DNA of 64,000 nucleotides. Origin: Strongylocentrotus droebachiensis. Lineage: Eukaryota > Echinodermata > Echinoidea > Camarodonta > Strongylocentrotidae. The notes below the pieces were generated by a model, which saw only the letters and a program-made list of their open reading frames with translations, was not told the DNA's origin and did not search any database. This document shows positions 40,849 through 55,900 of the stretch, in pieces (positions within the stretch are counted from its first letter, which is position 1; every line of letters starts with the position of its first letter). The translations under genes were made by a program, and so were the position numbers. Location: contig JAVYIG010000090.1 in NCBI GenBank assembly GCA_035222895.1, positions 496,001 through 560,000 on the forward strand. Reading direction: 5' to 3'.

Positions 40849-40986
40849 ATGTTTTCTGTTGGGAAATTGATCTCGGCGACGACATCTGCCCGTCAGCATG
40901 CGGGCAGGACGCTGATGAGGACGTCCCAGTATTCGGTGGCGGCCATTCCAGCACCACAAAAGAATCCAGATATTCAGCATCATAAG
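40849..40986 (+). CDS. ALDH2: Gene B exon 1: mitochondrial presequence
   Basis: 46 residues with Lys and Arg but no acidic residue before residue 40, rich in Ser/Thr/Ala. The intron that follows is 5.5 kb and holds several repeats. Confidence 0.85.
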
Positions 40987-43900
40987 GTATGTATGTTGTC
41001 ACCCTTTATACACAATATATATATAGCAATAGAAACGTGTATATACAATATAGATTTGCAAGGGATTCACTGTCATGATACGAGGAGGGGGAATTAGTTA
41101 ATGTTTCTAGATTATTTTCGGCAATGAACATGATTTAAAAATAGAGATTGTGTAAAGTTTGGTATGGATTAAAAAGGAAATTCGACACGGTGTCTTTCGA
41201 CATTCGGTAAACAAATCATATTTTGTTTCACGCTCACCTAATGACATTTTCTAGATCATGTTTCCTGCGAAGGTTATTATGTATCCGGCAAGCATACATT
41301 AATGTCACGTTTCGAGGTGTTATTAATTTTGAGGGCTTAAATTGCGGTTGTAGGGTTTGGTTCGGTTATATTTTCCGTTTATAGGCATATATACATACAT
41401 TACGAACATAAAGAAAACAAGTATTTGAATAAAATGTATTTATTTTCAATGGGGTTGGAGCGAAAGCACAATTTCTTTCATTTGTACTTAATTTGTACTT
41501 CATGTATGTCAGATTGGAATTTGGTTGGGGAAAAGTGTCCTCCTTGTCGATCCCACAATATCATGAAGTAATGTAACTAACATTATTCGCAATGTTAGTA
41601 GCCGAATAATATGATAGCGAAATCTGTTGGGCTTTGCGCAATGAAGCTTTACTGTTACGGGGGGGGGGGGGGGGGGGGGGCTGGCCATTTGGGGAGCTTA
41701 CTCATGGACCGCTCAATATTTTTGGGCTCGAGGGCTGGTCGCATCGAAATCTCGAAACCAACTTTCAGTCCCAGTCCGTCCCAACTATTACATGATTACC
41801 AACTTGCAAAATTTACATAACGCTGTTGTAAATCCGCCCTTGTTCGTCATTATGTGCATATTAAAAAAAAACTCTATATAAAGAGGTTGGGTGGCAGTAC
41901 CATTCAGGACAGGTCATGCACAGCAAAGAGTAAAATTGGACATTGATACAGCCGAAACTTAAATATCTGAATAAAGCATGGACAATCCTGCCCAACTTCG
42001 GTAAATTTCACTGACCGTTGTGTGACAAAACAGCCATTTTACAAAAAAATTGTTAAAGGCAGACATAAAAGGAATAACATTTTATTCTCATTTTGAATGA
42101 TTATGATTACCGTTTGATATTTATGTTTGCTCTATAAGTCAGTTTTCCTTTAGGTTCTTAATCACACAATGTGCGTTTCTATAAATTTAAAACATTGCAG
42201 TATTTACAACATTTCTATGAAAAACATTTCTATAATTCACAGATTTATATCATTTACAACATTTCAAAAACGTCTGGGGACCGATCTTTAAGGTCACCGA
42301 AAGATTTGACTCAGTTTCGAACCTGGGTTCAATTTGAATCAGTTTACAGGCGAAGACACATGACCGCGGACATTACCGCTAGACCACCTCAAAAATCTGA
42401 CAATATGATATTCAGTGGCTATCATAGTTAATATAATTTATCTAAGTTCAGTAAATGGGAAATGTTATAATGCTAAACATAAGAATGGAAAAATGCTACT
42501 AAATCATCAGACAGAATATTTTTTTGATATAAATAAAATGTTGCTTAACTTAAATGCACGAAATCATAAGATTCTGACAGAATAAGGCAAAGAACCCACT
42601 TGGAAGCATTATGCCTCATTATGCTGATTAAGCTTGCCGTTAAAAAAATCCACCCCTCTATCCAAAGTGCGAAAAGTAGCTGACCTAGGAAATGTGTAAA
42701 TTATGCTTGGCAAGCAAAATGTATCTTCATTGTAAATAACAAGTCCAAAGTGTATGTTTTACATAAATAATGACCTGTTGTGATAAGTAGTCGAGCACAC
42801 ACACAGGTAATTGAAAATAGGGCTGTTGAAAGCGCGCTAATTTCCTTATACAAATAGAACAGCATGTTAGCTTTTGATTAAGCATTGCCATTTACGACAA
42901 GACATTGTTCATGACGACTGTCTTCCTTTCATAAGATGATTCCTCAAGTCTTGATTGATCCAATAAAAATCAATGATGTCTGATGATTTGCTGAATGAAA
43001 TGATAATGAGTTTATAACTAAGGAGACTACTTTTGAATCAGATATCTTACATTTCACGTTTTAATTGAATATTAAAATTTGAATATAAAATATTATCAAT
43101 TTTGAAGGCTTACATAATTATATTTCTTACCTTATGCCAATGTTTAAAAATAAATGCATATATTGAACTGTTTTAATTCATTTTTATGTATATATATTTG
43201 TGCGATATTTGTAATGGAAATAAATTAAGTAATCTAATAAAAGGTTGGGTTTAATATCCTCCTTTCTCCGGGGAATGCAAGGTATTTTATACATCATGAC
43301 CTAAAGCCATACAAAGTCCGGTTCGTATCGACAAGATTTATGTGTTTTATAAACAAAATGATGAACAAAGATAGCTATGGCTATAGTTTCGCCATAAAAT
43401 TAAAAGCTGGACTTGGTCATCATTCATTTTAAGTGGTATGATGAGGGTTGTGTATCGGGAAGTTAAACAAAAATAAGGTCATTACTTTTTCCTTAGTATT
43501 TAACGATAAGCATGCATCAAATACCACCGACCATTATACACATTTGTCTTTTATAAAATTGTGTAACATAAGTCTTATAAGATTGATAGAATATTACACG
43601 TAAATTTCCTTAAATCACCGTTTTAAATCAATTGTCCGGATACACAACATGTCGTTTTGGTGTACTTTGTACTTGAATGAGTTGGCAATAATTTACTACT
43701 AATTAGAATGGTAGGGTAGAAAATACCACAAATGAGAAAAGAAATATATGAAGCAGGTCGAGGCTATGATCTGCTTTGGCTATAAACATGATTATATATA
43801 GGTCAACAATTCATCAAGCAGTTCAATGTGTACAGTATGCATCATTATTATCAGTTAAATATTTAGTTTTCAGACAGTGTTTTAAAACGTGATTGTGGAT

Positions 43901-46900
43901 TGTCAGTGTTATCAACACATTTCATTGAAGATTTGGAAAGTAAAGACTTTTAAATTCTAACAACTTCTCTGAGGGTTCCAGACCGCGATAACATGTCGCC
44001 TCGCCTCCCTCGGTTGACGGTCACTTAAGAATTTCAGTTATAATTGTGTCTCACAATGAGGTAGACGAATATTGTCAAGTAAATTATTTATGTACATAGT
44101 TATCAATTGCAAAAATATTTTGATTCAAACCTTTGGCGCAGCCTCGACAAGTTCAAATTTATTTGAACTTTTGCAGTGACCCAAATTCCATTTGATTTCT
44201 TGACCTTAATATCTTTTATATACATATATGTTTTTATTGAATGGAATGAATAAATCTTGAATCTTGAAAAAAATCTTGAATCATTTTCGTATTGTAACCA
44301 TATTCATGCATATGCCTTTGTGAAGTGCCTCGATACGAATTATGTCATTAACAATGTTACGAACAAATGTGTGTCAGTTAGTAGTCAGAAATCAAATTGC
44401 ATACATTAGTTGTTGCTAAGTAGGACAAACATTATGACTTGCCCTACCTAGCAACACGTAATATATGCAATTTGCATTCTGGCTTTTGAGATACAATTAT
44501 TCGTAAAAGGTGAGTGAAATAAAATCGAAATTGGCCTCTTTGAAAGGAGCAATAAATACGAAAACAACGTTAGTTTATTCAATACGCAGCTTTTTAATGG
44601 TGTTTCAAAAGCAAATATAGCTGCTGATGAAATTACAACGCGTCCACCCAAAAAGATGCTCCAGAATAATGGAAGCGAGTCACGGGTCAATAGTTAAAAT
44701 TTCAGACGTGAACTCAGGCATAACCGAAATATAATATATCTGGGAGAGTCTAGAGTACCAAAGCTCCACCATGTCCCGAAATCATATAGGTCCTACATGT
44801 ACTATTGTACTTTTACTTTGGTATTATCCGGATTGAATGCTTTTTATCTTTTTTTTAATGAACGAGTTCAAGGTAGATGAAGTATTATAGCTCAGGTAGA
44901 TGAAGATTCATTTAGGTCATAGATTATCAAAATAATGATGGAAACACTTATCTGACCATCTGAATAAATATATATCCTATGGGAACTCAGTGTTATATGC
45001 TCTGGCTCCTAATGGTTAGGAGCCAGAGCATATAACATTGAGCTCCTATATGGGGAGTATATTTAATCAGATGGTCATATCTCAGCCAATACTTAACATA
45101 CTCAATTGGGTTTCGACATTTGGACATTATTTTGTATGCTCTTTCAGAAAATGAAGAAAAAATTGAGAAATTCTAAAATTAGATTTTTGATGACGTCACA
45201 CTTCACTACTCTATTGTTTTCATAATCCCCCCCCCCTCCACCAAGGGTCCTGTCCATTCAGTTGTATTATATAATTTGTGTCAGTTGCATCGTATGATTT
45301 GATTTCATGCATAGCTAATCATGCACGTTGAACTGTTACATATATTTGCTTTCAGCGTTCAACGAAAAGATCATATCATTTCATCAAATAATATTATTGC
45401 TTATAGCTGTCGAGTTTAAGTGGATAGCATTGGTTTCTATATGTTACTTCCAAAGGTTCATAAGTTTGTTCGTCTGAACGTTGATATCATCATCGTTATT
45501 GCTTTGAGTAGCTTTAGATTTCGACGATTACAGCCTGGCAGCGCCACCGCTGATTTCAGGACTTTCCAAAGTTTGCAAGGATTTTTTTTTCGGAGCGCCC
45601 CTGAGAAAACTGTCTCGCTCAATTTTGCAAGATAATACATAATACCAATCTTAAGACATCTTGGTATTAAGCATGATAAGTGTAGGTTCTTATCCCCCAC
45701 ACAGAGCTTAAAGTATTGTGGGGGTATGATATTTTTAGTGTGATCCAAAAGTTTAACTTCCCCTAACCCATATAATTCTGACCAGGCGCAAAAATTATTG
45801 ATCCGGTCAAATTTCTGAACGAATCAAATTTCGAACTTCAACCCTGGCCCAAGCACTATATACCAAACCACAACTTTAACTCTTAACCTGATCTAAACCC
45901 GGTTGCAACCTTATCCCTAACCCTAACGATAACCCTAACCCTAAACCTACTTAAAGACCCAGTTCCAGCCCTAGCGCTAACCGAACCCTAAGCCTAATAA
46001 ACAAAAATTGGTTGCAACCCTAGCCAAAACCCTAAAGCTAACGTTTAGACTAACTATAACCTGAACTCCGATTACAACCCTAACCCTAACGCTAACTCTA
46101 ACCCTAAACCTAACTAAAAACAGATTGGAACTCTATCCCTAACTCCAACCCTATATTAAAACGAAATAAGTTCTCGGAGCAAATGTAGCTGGGTAAAATT
46201 TACGTTGGGCCACTCATTATGCCTTGAAAGCGAGAATATTTGTTAAACTGATGATAGTAAAATGTGTATTGCGGGACTAGACTTTAAACTGATTTAAAAC
46301 TCAAGTGAAGTATAACACTTTTATTTTATCTGCAGCTTTTCATCATCCTTATGTTGGTGTACTCAAAATGAAACCGGCAACAGAAGAAGCAAGCTTCTGT
46401 TAGGTTTGCCATTAGACCAAGTAATTCTATCAATGACAAACAAAAAGATACATATTAGACTAGACATGATTATTGTCTAACCGATTCGAAGTAAGGTGTT
46501 CAAGTTTTGTTTTAACTTTTATTTTATCTGCAGCTCTTCATCAACAATGAGTGGGTGAACTCGGTTAGTGGTAAGACGTTCCCTACCATCAACCCGGCAA
46601 CAGAAGAGGTCATCGCAGAGGTCGCAGAGGCTGATAGGGTAAATACCATTGTTATCATGATTATCACTATTTATCTATCTAATATACAGTAGGCGTGCGG
46701 GTGCACCATGTGAAAGAGAGAGAGAGGGTTGAGAAGTCCTGAAAAGGACTCTGACTCGGTGATCTTTCTTGGGGGTGTGTAGTCCTGAAAAGGACTGTTT
46801 GTTATCTTTCTTAGCATATAGTTCTAAGGAGAACTATAGCGCTTGGAGAGGATGAGTGGCTCGACGTTTCGAACAGGTTGACTATCCGTCGTCGTCTAAG

Positions 46901-49900
46901 TATCTTCTCCCTGTTCGGAGGTTGAATGCAACATCTCTCATTTTTACTCTATCTTCTGTCATTCTGGTGCACGTTTAGTCTACTTCAGTTCTTGACATTC
47001 TCTTCCCAGTTGACTTTTTGGTTTCCCTCTCGGTCTAGTTCCTTCTTCTCTTCCCTCCATGCAACACATCTGTTAAGAGACTTTGGTGCCTTTTAACATG
47101 ACTAAAGTATTTTACTTTTCTCTCCTTAACTTCATTTCATTTCATTACATTTCATTTATTTTCCATTAAAATTCAAAATAAAATACATAACAAATTAACA
47201 GCAAAATCGGAAGGACCCCAAGAAATGCAAAGCTTGTGAGAATGGGGCCCTGTACAAAAGTAATCATACAAACGAATTATTATAACAAATATTGTAAAAC
47301 TTATCAAAACAAACATACACCCACCCTCATTCATTCACATGCACACAGACACACCAACACACACCGCAGGCAGAACATTGTACAGAAAATCTACTCAGTG
47401 CACTTCATTTGTTTAAACAAGAACTGTTTACATGAATATTTAAACTTTGATAGGGTTGAACTACTGTTTAAATTATAAGGTAAGGAATTCCAATCATGTA
47501 TACCCTGGAATCTTAAAGTATGTTGGGTCAAGGAAGTACGTACAAAGGGGTAATGATAGTTTGATTAATTTCTGGTTTCGTAAGAATCAATGGTAAAAAG
47601 AATTTGTTTTAAACATGTTATTAAATATTGATGGGAGCTCTTGTTTATGAAAATTGAACATGAAGACTAAATTGTTTAATTTTATGAGGTCAAAGACTGG
47701 CAAACATTTCAAATCATAAAACTATATACTACTTATACTACCAGTGCAATTTGTTTACACCCTGCCCGTGCAATATCTCTTTGTTGGTTTTCATTCGTTT
47801 CCAGGATATTTTCAGCATTCTTCTGTAAATCCACATTTAAAAAAATGTTATTCTATTTTCCGTGGCCTTGCTTATTGTCCATGTTTCTGCTTCATACTAT
47901 AGTACAGACCATACATAAGAATTTACTAGTCTTAACCTAAGCGCAAATTTCACCTTTCTATCTGTGAATAAGTCTTTCATTGCCAGAAATGTATTCCGAT
48001 TCTATTCTTCTCTTTATTTCTGCTTCGCATTTGGCATCATCTATGGTAATTTGTCCTAATTTGATATAATTACCGCCCTGCTCAATGATATGTCCATCGA
48101 GTTTCTAACAAATTCTAGGCTTATTCTCTGTTCTACTAAATATCAGTGACTTAGTTTTCTTGACATTAAAGCACAGACCAAACCCTTCACTTTTGACTTT
48201 TACAATACACTCTAAATTACAGGGATTTAAATTTAAATCTATAGGATTTATTTTTAAATCTTTCATGTACTGTAGGTAGGGACCAATCGATGTGGATTTA
48301 AAATTAATCTTCGCTAGGATTAAAAAGTTTTAATCTGTAAAGGATTAAAAAATAAGTTCAAAAGATTTATATTATAAATCTTTCTAGATTAAAATTAACC
48401 CTGATAAAGATTTAAAAGCAATCCTTTTTGGGACTTCTTTGTCATGTGACAAAATCTTATCGCCAGGATTGGTCAATTTGCCGTTAATTTTCGGAACTTT
48501 TTTTAATCTTTTGGGATTGAAAAAAACATATTTGAAACTCGGATTAAGAACCAGTTTAGCAATCTTTTAAGATTAAAAATCAATCTTTATGGATTTAATT
48601 TCATTCAAATCCGGCTTAAGATTTAAATTTTAAATCCCTGTAATTTAGAGTGTACCCTTTTACAATATCCAATACATGTTATAATTCTGCTTCATTCTCT
48701 GTTCAAAGTACAGTATCCTCAGCATAACGTAAATTGTTAATATTTACACCCCCAATACTAACACCTTTTATATCTGAAATTTCCCTGCATACCAACTCTG
48801 TGCACAAGTTAAACAGAGATGGGGACATTAAGCATTCCTGACGTACTCCTCTTTTGATTTTTGTGTAATCTGTATTCTGTAATTTCATTGTTAATTTTGA
48901 TGGCAGCCGTCTGCTCCCAGTAAAGTTTAGATATGAGACGTATGGTTTTACCATCCAAATTAATTTTTTGTAAGCTTTCAATCAATTTGTCATGGTGAAT
49001 TTTGTCGCATGTTTTAGAGTAGTCAATGAAGCACACATATATTTCATTGTTTACTGCAATATACCTTTCTGTCATCATTCTCACTAGTATTACCATTCTC
49101 AATATTTATTCTACCATTACCATTATTGCTACTTCTACTACTCCTACTACTACTACTACGACTTCTTCTATTATTATACTAATGATGATGACGATAATGA
49201 GGATATTGATGATGATGATACTGATAATGGTAATAAAGTCAATAATGATATACAACTTTGTTTACTACAACTAATTATTATTACAACACTTATCACTACT
49301 ACTAGTAGTACTACTACTAATACTACTACTATTGTTACTACTACAACTACTACTGCTACTACCACTACTACTAATATAGTAATTACAAAAATAAAGGTAA
49401 GGATTTACAAAGCGTTTACTTCTACATACACGATAACTGGAGTCACTTTCGTTTACAATCTGTGCACCATCTCCACTTTATCCTACCTCTTGTATTCCTT
49501 TTAATCAGGCTGACGTTGAACTTGCCCATGCTGCGGCCAGCGAAGCCTTCCGCCTGGGTTCCCCTTGGCGTACAACCAACGCGTCCCAAAGGGGTAGACT
49601 GATCAACAAATTGGCTGATTTGGTAGAGCGAGACTGGGCACATCTTGCCGTAAGTTATACCCGGGGGGGGGGGCACAGTTTGAAGAAGAAAAAACCCACA
49701 TCCAATTCAAAATTATTCCACTTTTTCATATATATAAAATAATCAAGTAATAAATATATACATTTAAAGAACATATTCCAAGTTTACTTCCCTAAATAGC
49801 CTAGGCTTGTGACGGGAACGCCCTAAACAATATAATAGGGACTTATAGATTTACACGACAAGAACGTGGACCGCCACGTGTGACATCCTTTTAAGGTAAT

Positions 49901-52900
49901 GTGACGTCCTTTTAAGGCACTGCTGGACACGGCCCAAGTCTTAATACAATGTCACACGCGGCAGTCCACGCTCTCGTCGTGTAAATCTAACAGTCTCTAT
50001 TATTAATGTTAACACGAACGAGAAGAACAGAAAAAGAAAGGAAAAATAAAAGGAAAGAAAGAAAACAGCTAAAGAGTAATCAGGTATTGCAGGTGCCAAG
50101 GGTCGGAAATTAAGAAATGGGTCAAACGTCAAAAACGGTAGGGGACAGCTTTCCTTTGATGTACATAATTCCCACCTAAGTTTTAAAAAGGGACGGATGC
50201 AATCACAGGCCGTTATACCCGGCACATATTGATTCAAATATGTTGAAAAGTAATCAACGGTGTTTATAATATAATTTTTCCTTCATTTCAAGTCAGTAAA
50301 CTATTAACAAGAACGGTAAACTCGTACAAGAAGTAAGGAGGCCGAGACCGGCAATTGTGTATTTTGTTCGTCTTAAAGATGTATAATGAAGCACTTATAA
50401 AAGTATTCCTATGAATAATATGGGTTTTCAATATCAATATTTTTTTAACGTAACATTTTCGTCATCATAATGAATTCATTTATATCACAGAGCCTCGAAA
50501 CGCTGGACAACGGAAAACCATACCAAGATTCTTACACCATTGATGTTCCAGGGGTATTAGCAACACTCAGGTTGGTTTGACAAGTTATGACTTTATTCTG
50601 AAAGAAAATATCCCACAGGGTCAAATTATTCCAAAGGTTGTGCCTGTTCTCTGAAAGGTTGGCCAAAAATAGATCATCACTTGGTTATATAAATTCTTTA
50701 AAAAAAATCATTTGATTTAAATCACTTTTCAAAATTGTTATTTATTTGTACAAAGAAATCTAGTGGTTGCAATATGTACTATGATTTTTTACCGCTTTAG
50801 TTCCCATTTCGAAATAAGAATTCTGTTTTATGTGCTTATACTAGATACTTTGCAGGATGGGCGGACAAGATCGAAGGCAAAACGATCCCCGTAGGTAAGT
50901 AGCGATCTGAAAAATTATAGTTTATTTACAGAAATAATGAACAAAACATGATAATGATGGACCTATATAAAAGCAGGGGCGCTACTAAATAACGCGTTAA
51001 TGTGTTTTTACGTCGGCAGATCCGGAGTTTTTATTGTTTTGCTTGTTGAAAAATCACAATTGAATTGAATTGAATTCATTCACCACCATTGAAACAAAAG
51101 ATATGTATAAATACATGGCATGAATTATAAAGATACATGTTCTACAGCGATATACATGTACATGTACATTACAAAAATATTTAAAAATAATTATAAGTAA
51201 TTTTAGTGTCAAGAGTAAAACAATAAATGACTATTTACAATGAGTTTGTGATCGATGGTAAAATAGAGTCAAAATAGCACATTTGCTAGTCGAGTCTGAC
51301 TCTCGTTATCTAAAGCCTAAACTAAAGTTTATTGAAAAATACACAATGCTATTCCAAATCCTATAAATAAGATTTGTGTATAATATCACAATTTAAAAAA
51401 CGAGACTGGTTGCTAATTACATGTATATAATTACAGGGTTATAATTCGTGGTTTTCACCCAAGAATAATTTTGTAAGTTTTTTACGAAAAGAGGTTCTTG
51501 ATCTCTCAATTCTTAGATGAGTAGGAAGCATATTCCAAAAATTACTTTTAACAAACGAAGCAGAAAACTTTCCTTTGTCTGTTTTGAATAAAGGAAGACG
51601 TAATTGTCGACCCGATTTTTGTCTCGTGGAATATTCATGCTATATCATACTGCAATAATGTTTTAAGGAATGAGGTTATCGTTCATTTATCAAATCAAAC
51701 ACAAAAGTACAAATAGATAATTTATGCAATTTAAAAACATTCAACAATTTGAGGTCATGAAACAGTGCATTATTATGAGAACGATGTGGCTCGATACTTA
51801 TAGCACGTACAGCCATCTTTTGAGTATAAATATACAATTCAAGTGTGATTTATAAGTACTACCCGAAACCTCGATGCCATATGTAATATGTGGCTGAGAG
51901 CTTTATACAACAGTATCAATATATATTTAGGGACATATGTCAATTCGCAATTTACAGTGATATAACGACGTCCCTGGAAAAAAAGGAAAAGGGGGCGGGC
52001 AATAGTCAAATGACAGATGGTATTGCATATCACGCATCATATTCTTTTGTTTTACATTAATTACTTTTACACTATTTTAGACGGAGACTTCATGACATAT
52101 ACGAGGCACGAGCCAGTCGGAGTCTGCGGACAAATCATCCCGGTAAGAGTGAATGAAAATATCAAATGCATTCTTCTGTAGTAATTCTACCCTTTTTTTT
52201 TATGTCAATGGCAGCGAAAAAAAGCTGTCATACTTCTTGATTAAGGGGATATTATTTTGTTGAAGAGGAAGTTATATATGACCTTTACATTACTTGAAGG
52301 ACTAAAATGTATCACAGCGTATTAAACTAAGTGTTTGTGTGTCATGAATATTTAATTATTAATACGCCAACTCTGATAATTCCGGAACTAAGAAAACGAT
52401 ACGCTTACATTGGTCGAAAGGGTTATAAATTTTCACAGACATAGTTATTGCACTGATTGAAAGATCGTTCCACAAATTTACATGGTAATATCTTTCGGCA
52501 TATACTAAACTGTTTTAATAGTTAACAAATCAAGAGATTAACGAGATAATACACGACACAGGTGGACAAGGAATGAAACTGAAGAAATATAGATGAAGAA
52601 ACTGGAAAAAAACAATACACAGATTTGGAGAGTTTCTTGATCCTCGTGAAACCTTCCTACTGTAAAACAAACTGTGTTCACTCGTACAGTTTTAGCATAA
52701 CTTCGTACCTTATGGTTGTGTGTGCTTGTCATATTGTACTATTCCGCAGAAGCGGATCTAGCTTTTTGCTAAGGGGGGGTTTGACCAAAATAATGACGAT
52801 GCGGAGCATCGTCCACGAGCCGCGAAGCGGCGAGCCGATTTTTTGGGGGGTGTGTATTTGAACCCCGTAAGTGATGTTTTCCTGGCATCTATTAACACAA

Positions 52901-55900
52901 TGGAGACCATAAAAAGCAGTGCATGATAACGTCTTTTTAAATCAAGTAACAGTTTAATACATAGTTATATCCAGAGTTATCATGTGTTTGGTTAAGTTAC
53001 CAGATGAGTTGAATATCTTCTCACAATATTTGCACTTGAAAGGGTTTCTCTCCAGCGTGCGTTCTTTTTTCTTTCTTTTTTTTTGGGGGGGGGGGGGGGG
53101 GCCGCCCAAGGGGGGGTTGCAACCCCCCAACCCCCCCTCTAGATCCGCTTCTGAATTCCGTCAACAGTTCCTGAATTTTGCACCGTCATCATGATATGAA
53201 TTGCCTAACGTATTTGTTCCAGGTATTTGCACAATAATCACACAGCGAACTAAGATACGGAGTACACAGTACAGATCAAATATATAAGAGAAGGCTTTCT
53301 TAAAGGAATTCATGGCAAAAGAGAGAGAAAAAGATGAAAAGCTTGTTCATACTTACAACAATTGGTAAACCTTTCAAAACGATTTAATACCTGGCTGACG
53401 CTTATGTGCAAAGGTAAACATGCCATATACTTTCTCGATATGAATGCATCCACGAATTACACAAATTCAGTGTTGGTGTATTTGTGATACAATGAGAACA
53501 ATAATTAATGCAATGTGGCATGAAATTTCGAAATTAAAGGCAGCTTCAAGCACGCAGAAGTTTACTGGGTGCAGTAGCTTGTTTTTACGTCTCGTACCTT
53601 TATTAAATATGGACATAAAAACCTCATGCGATTTAAGAATGGTATTTTGTTTGCAGAGAACCACGTGATTTTAATCAGGATAATTATCTAGTGGTCACAT
53701 ATTAAGGACTCAAGATTGAGTTGAATGATGATGTCCTGGGTATAAACACCCCCCTAATGGGGTATATATAACTAGTTGTATAACAAGTAAATATTTACTT
53801 ACACCAGGCTCTTACGAGAGCTACACCTTTATTTGTGACCTTACACAAAGAAAATCGTTCCATACATGTGGATCCACGACATTGAGTGACAGCATTGGCC
53901 CACCCCACATTTTTTAAACCCACCCTCCCTCCCACACACGCACGCAAACCAGACTCGGAAACTTTGTTTTGAATATTATTTATTGTACTTCCATTCATCA
54001 AATTCATAGAATTTTTTTTTTAAATTGTTAATACCAAAACAAGAGCACACGATTCGAATGATATGACAAATAATGACAGAATGAAAACAATATAACATAA
54101 AATACTTCAAGCTTCCTCTACCCCTCAAACTACCCCCCCCCCCCCCCCCCCCCTATTAACCCCCGCCCACTTAACAACAAAACCTTCCCTCTCCCAAAAA
54201 AGCCTTTGTATAATTTAGTTTTGTTCTTAATTTATACAGTTCATTAATATCTCATTAAAAAATTTAGTACAGAATACAGAATACAGACACACCCTCACCC
54301 ACACACACACACACACACCCACACGAACGCGACAGGACCATTAAGTTTGGACACTTTTGAAATCAGTTTTTGTTTTGTTGTAGAAAGTAAGGTGAAAGAC
54401 TTTACAATTCCAGAGCAAGTGTTTTTGCGGCTGGTCCTGGATTAAAATTATAAAAAAGAAGAAAAAAAACCGACAACCCCCCACCCCCCCCCCCTCACAC
54501 ACACACGCACACAAACAAACAGACTAAAGTGGGAGGCAAAATCTACGATCGCGTATGACAAGAGGACACGGGCCAGTTGTGCCTATTTTTAATTAACCCG
54601 CTAGTGTAGTGTATTAGATAAACGTTTTTCGGTTTGGCCTACATTTCGAAATTTTATTGTCCATTTTCTGGCCCCTCACTCGTCTCCTTTGTGGCTCTGA
54701 ATTAATCTACACCCCACCAAGTTTCTTTGCAAATGTATTAGCATCAGATGTCAAACAAGCGATGTTAGCACCAAAAAAAGAAAATAGATCTGAAATGCTT
54801 CCCCATACTTTAATTGACAATGGATGAGTTTAAACCTTATACCTTACGCATTTATAACAATCGACCGTTTTCATCCACAGTTTATTCATCTATTGGCGAC
54901 AATAAACAATACTAGCATTACAGGAATGGAGCCCCTAAACGCTATTAAACATGATGTAATTATTAATATCCTATTTTTATATTGTGCAGTGGAACTTTCC
55001 TCTTCTGATGTTGGCGTGGAAATGGGCCCCTGCTCTGGCCTGTGGAAACACCATCATAATGAAGACGGCCGAACAGACTCCTCTCACTGCTCTCCACATG
55101 GCTGAACTCGCTAAAGAGGTAAACAAACAAATAAATAAATGAATAAATGACAAATGTATAAATGCATAAATGAATAAACGAATAAATGAATTAATACGCT
55201 AATAGATAAAAATGCATGCATGAATGAACAGAAAGAAAATTAAAAACCTAGGTATATAAATGAATGAATAAATTAATAAATATTTCTCTTTCGCCCTGCC
55301 TCCCCCCCCCCCCTCTCTCTCTCTGTTCGATCACTGTTGAGTGCGCTTTTGTCTTTTATAAATATATAATTGAAATACATAGTGAACGAAACGTTTTATA
55401 ATCATCCGTGTTAAATTTTTCTTCAATAATCAATGTAATAGAAGGTCAAACTTTCAGAAGTGTTAAAAGATTGAGTTTACTACCGTTCATGCAATTACGG
55501 TGTAAACAAAACTGCCTGCAGTAGAATGATTTGGAAAACGCTGATTGCTTGTATAGTGCATATTTATATGAATTAATGTTTACTTTCAAATTTTGGAATG
55601 ATCAAAATGAAAAGAAATTCACTATCTTGCAGTAGATCGCATGCACTGTTCACAAAAAAAATGTGTACGTTGGACTACACATAAATATTCGGAAAAAGTT
55701 TTTAGCTCTTATTTTTCAATGTTAAAGCATTTCAAGAGCATCCTTTTCAGGAGACATTTCCACTTTGATATCCTTCCGAACGGACATACAAAGAATACGA
55801 AAGCGCTCCAATAATAGGCCTATTTTTCCTCTTTAGCGGAACTCTACCTTCTCTTTAAATAAATCAATTTCAATCACGGATTGGTGTTACAGGCCGGATT

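Larger units (their letters stand above)
46925..49102 (-). pseudogene. LINE relic (RTE/CR1-like reverse transcriptase), split by two insertions
   Basis: On the minus strand, in order: [47 protein letters not shown] (degenerate catalytic YADD), [44 protein letters not shown], and finally [11 protein letters not shown]. That is reverse transcriptase to C terminus of a non-LTR element. Many stops and frame shifts. A 445-bp MITE (48208-48652) and a second LINE 3' end (47145-47750) interrupt it. It is antisense in gene B intron 2. Confidence 0.85.

Noticed and set aside
46840..46925. Hammerhead ribozyme, suggested by GTTCGAAACGTCGAG on the minus strand
   Set aside because: The GAAAC half of the core is present but I find no CTGATGA box at a suitable distance.
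52625..52861. 78-codon plus-strand frame as an alternative gene B exon
   Set aside because: Most of it lies in the zinc-finger-bearing element and no ALDH motif is present.
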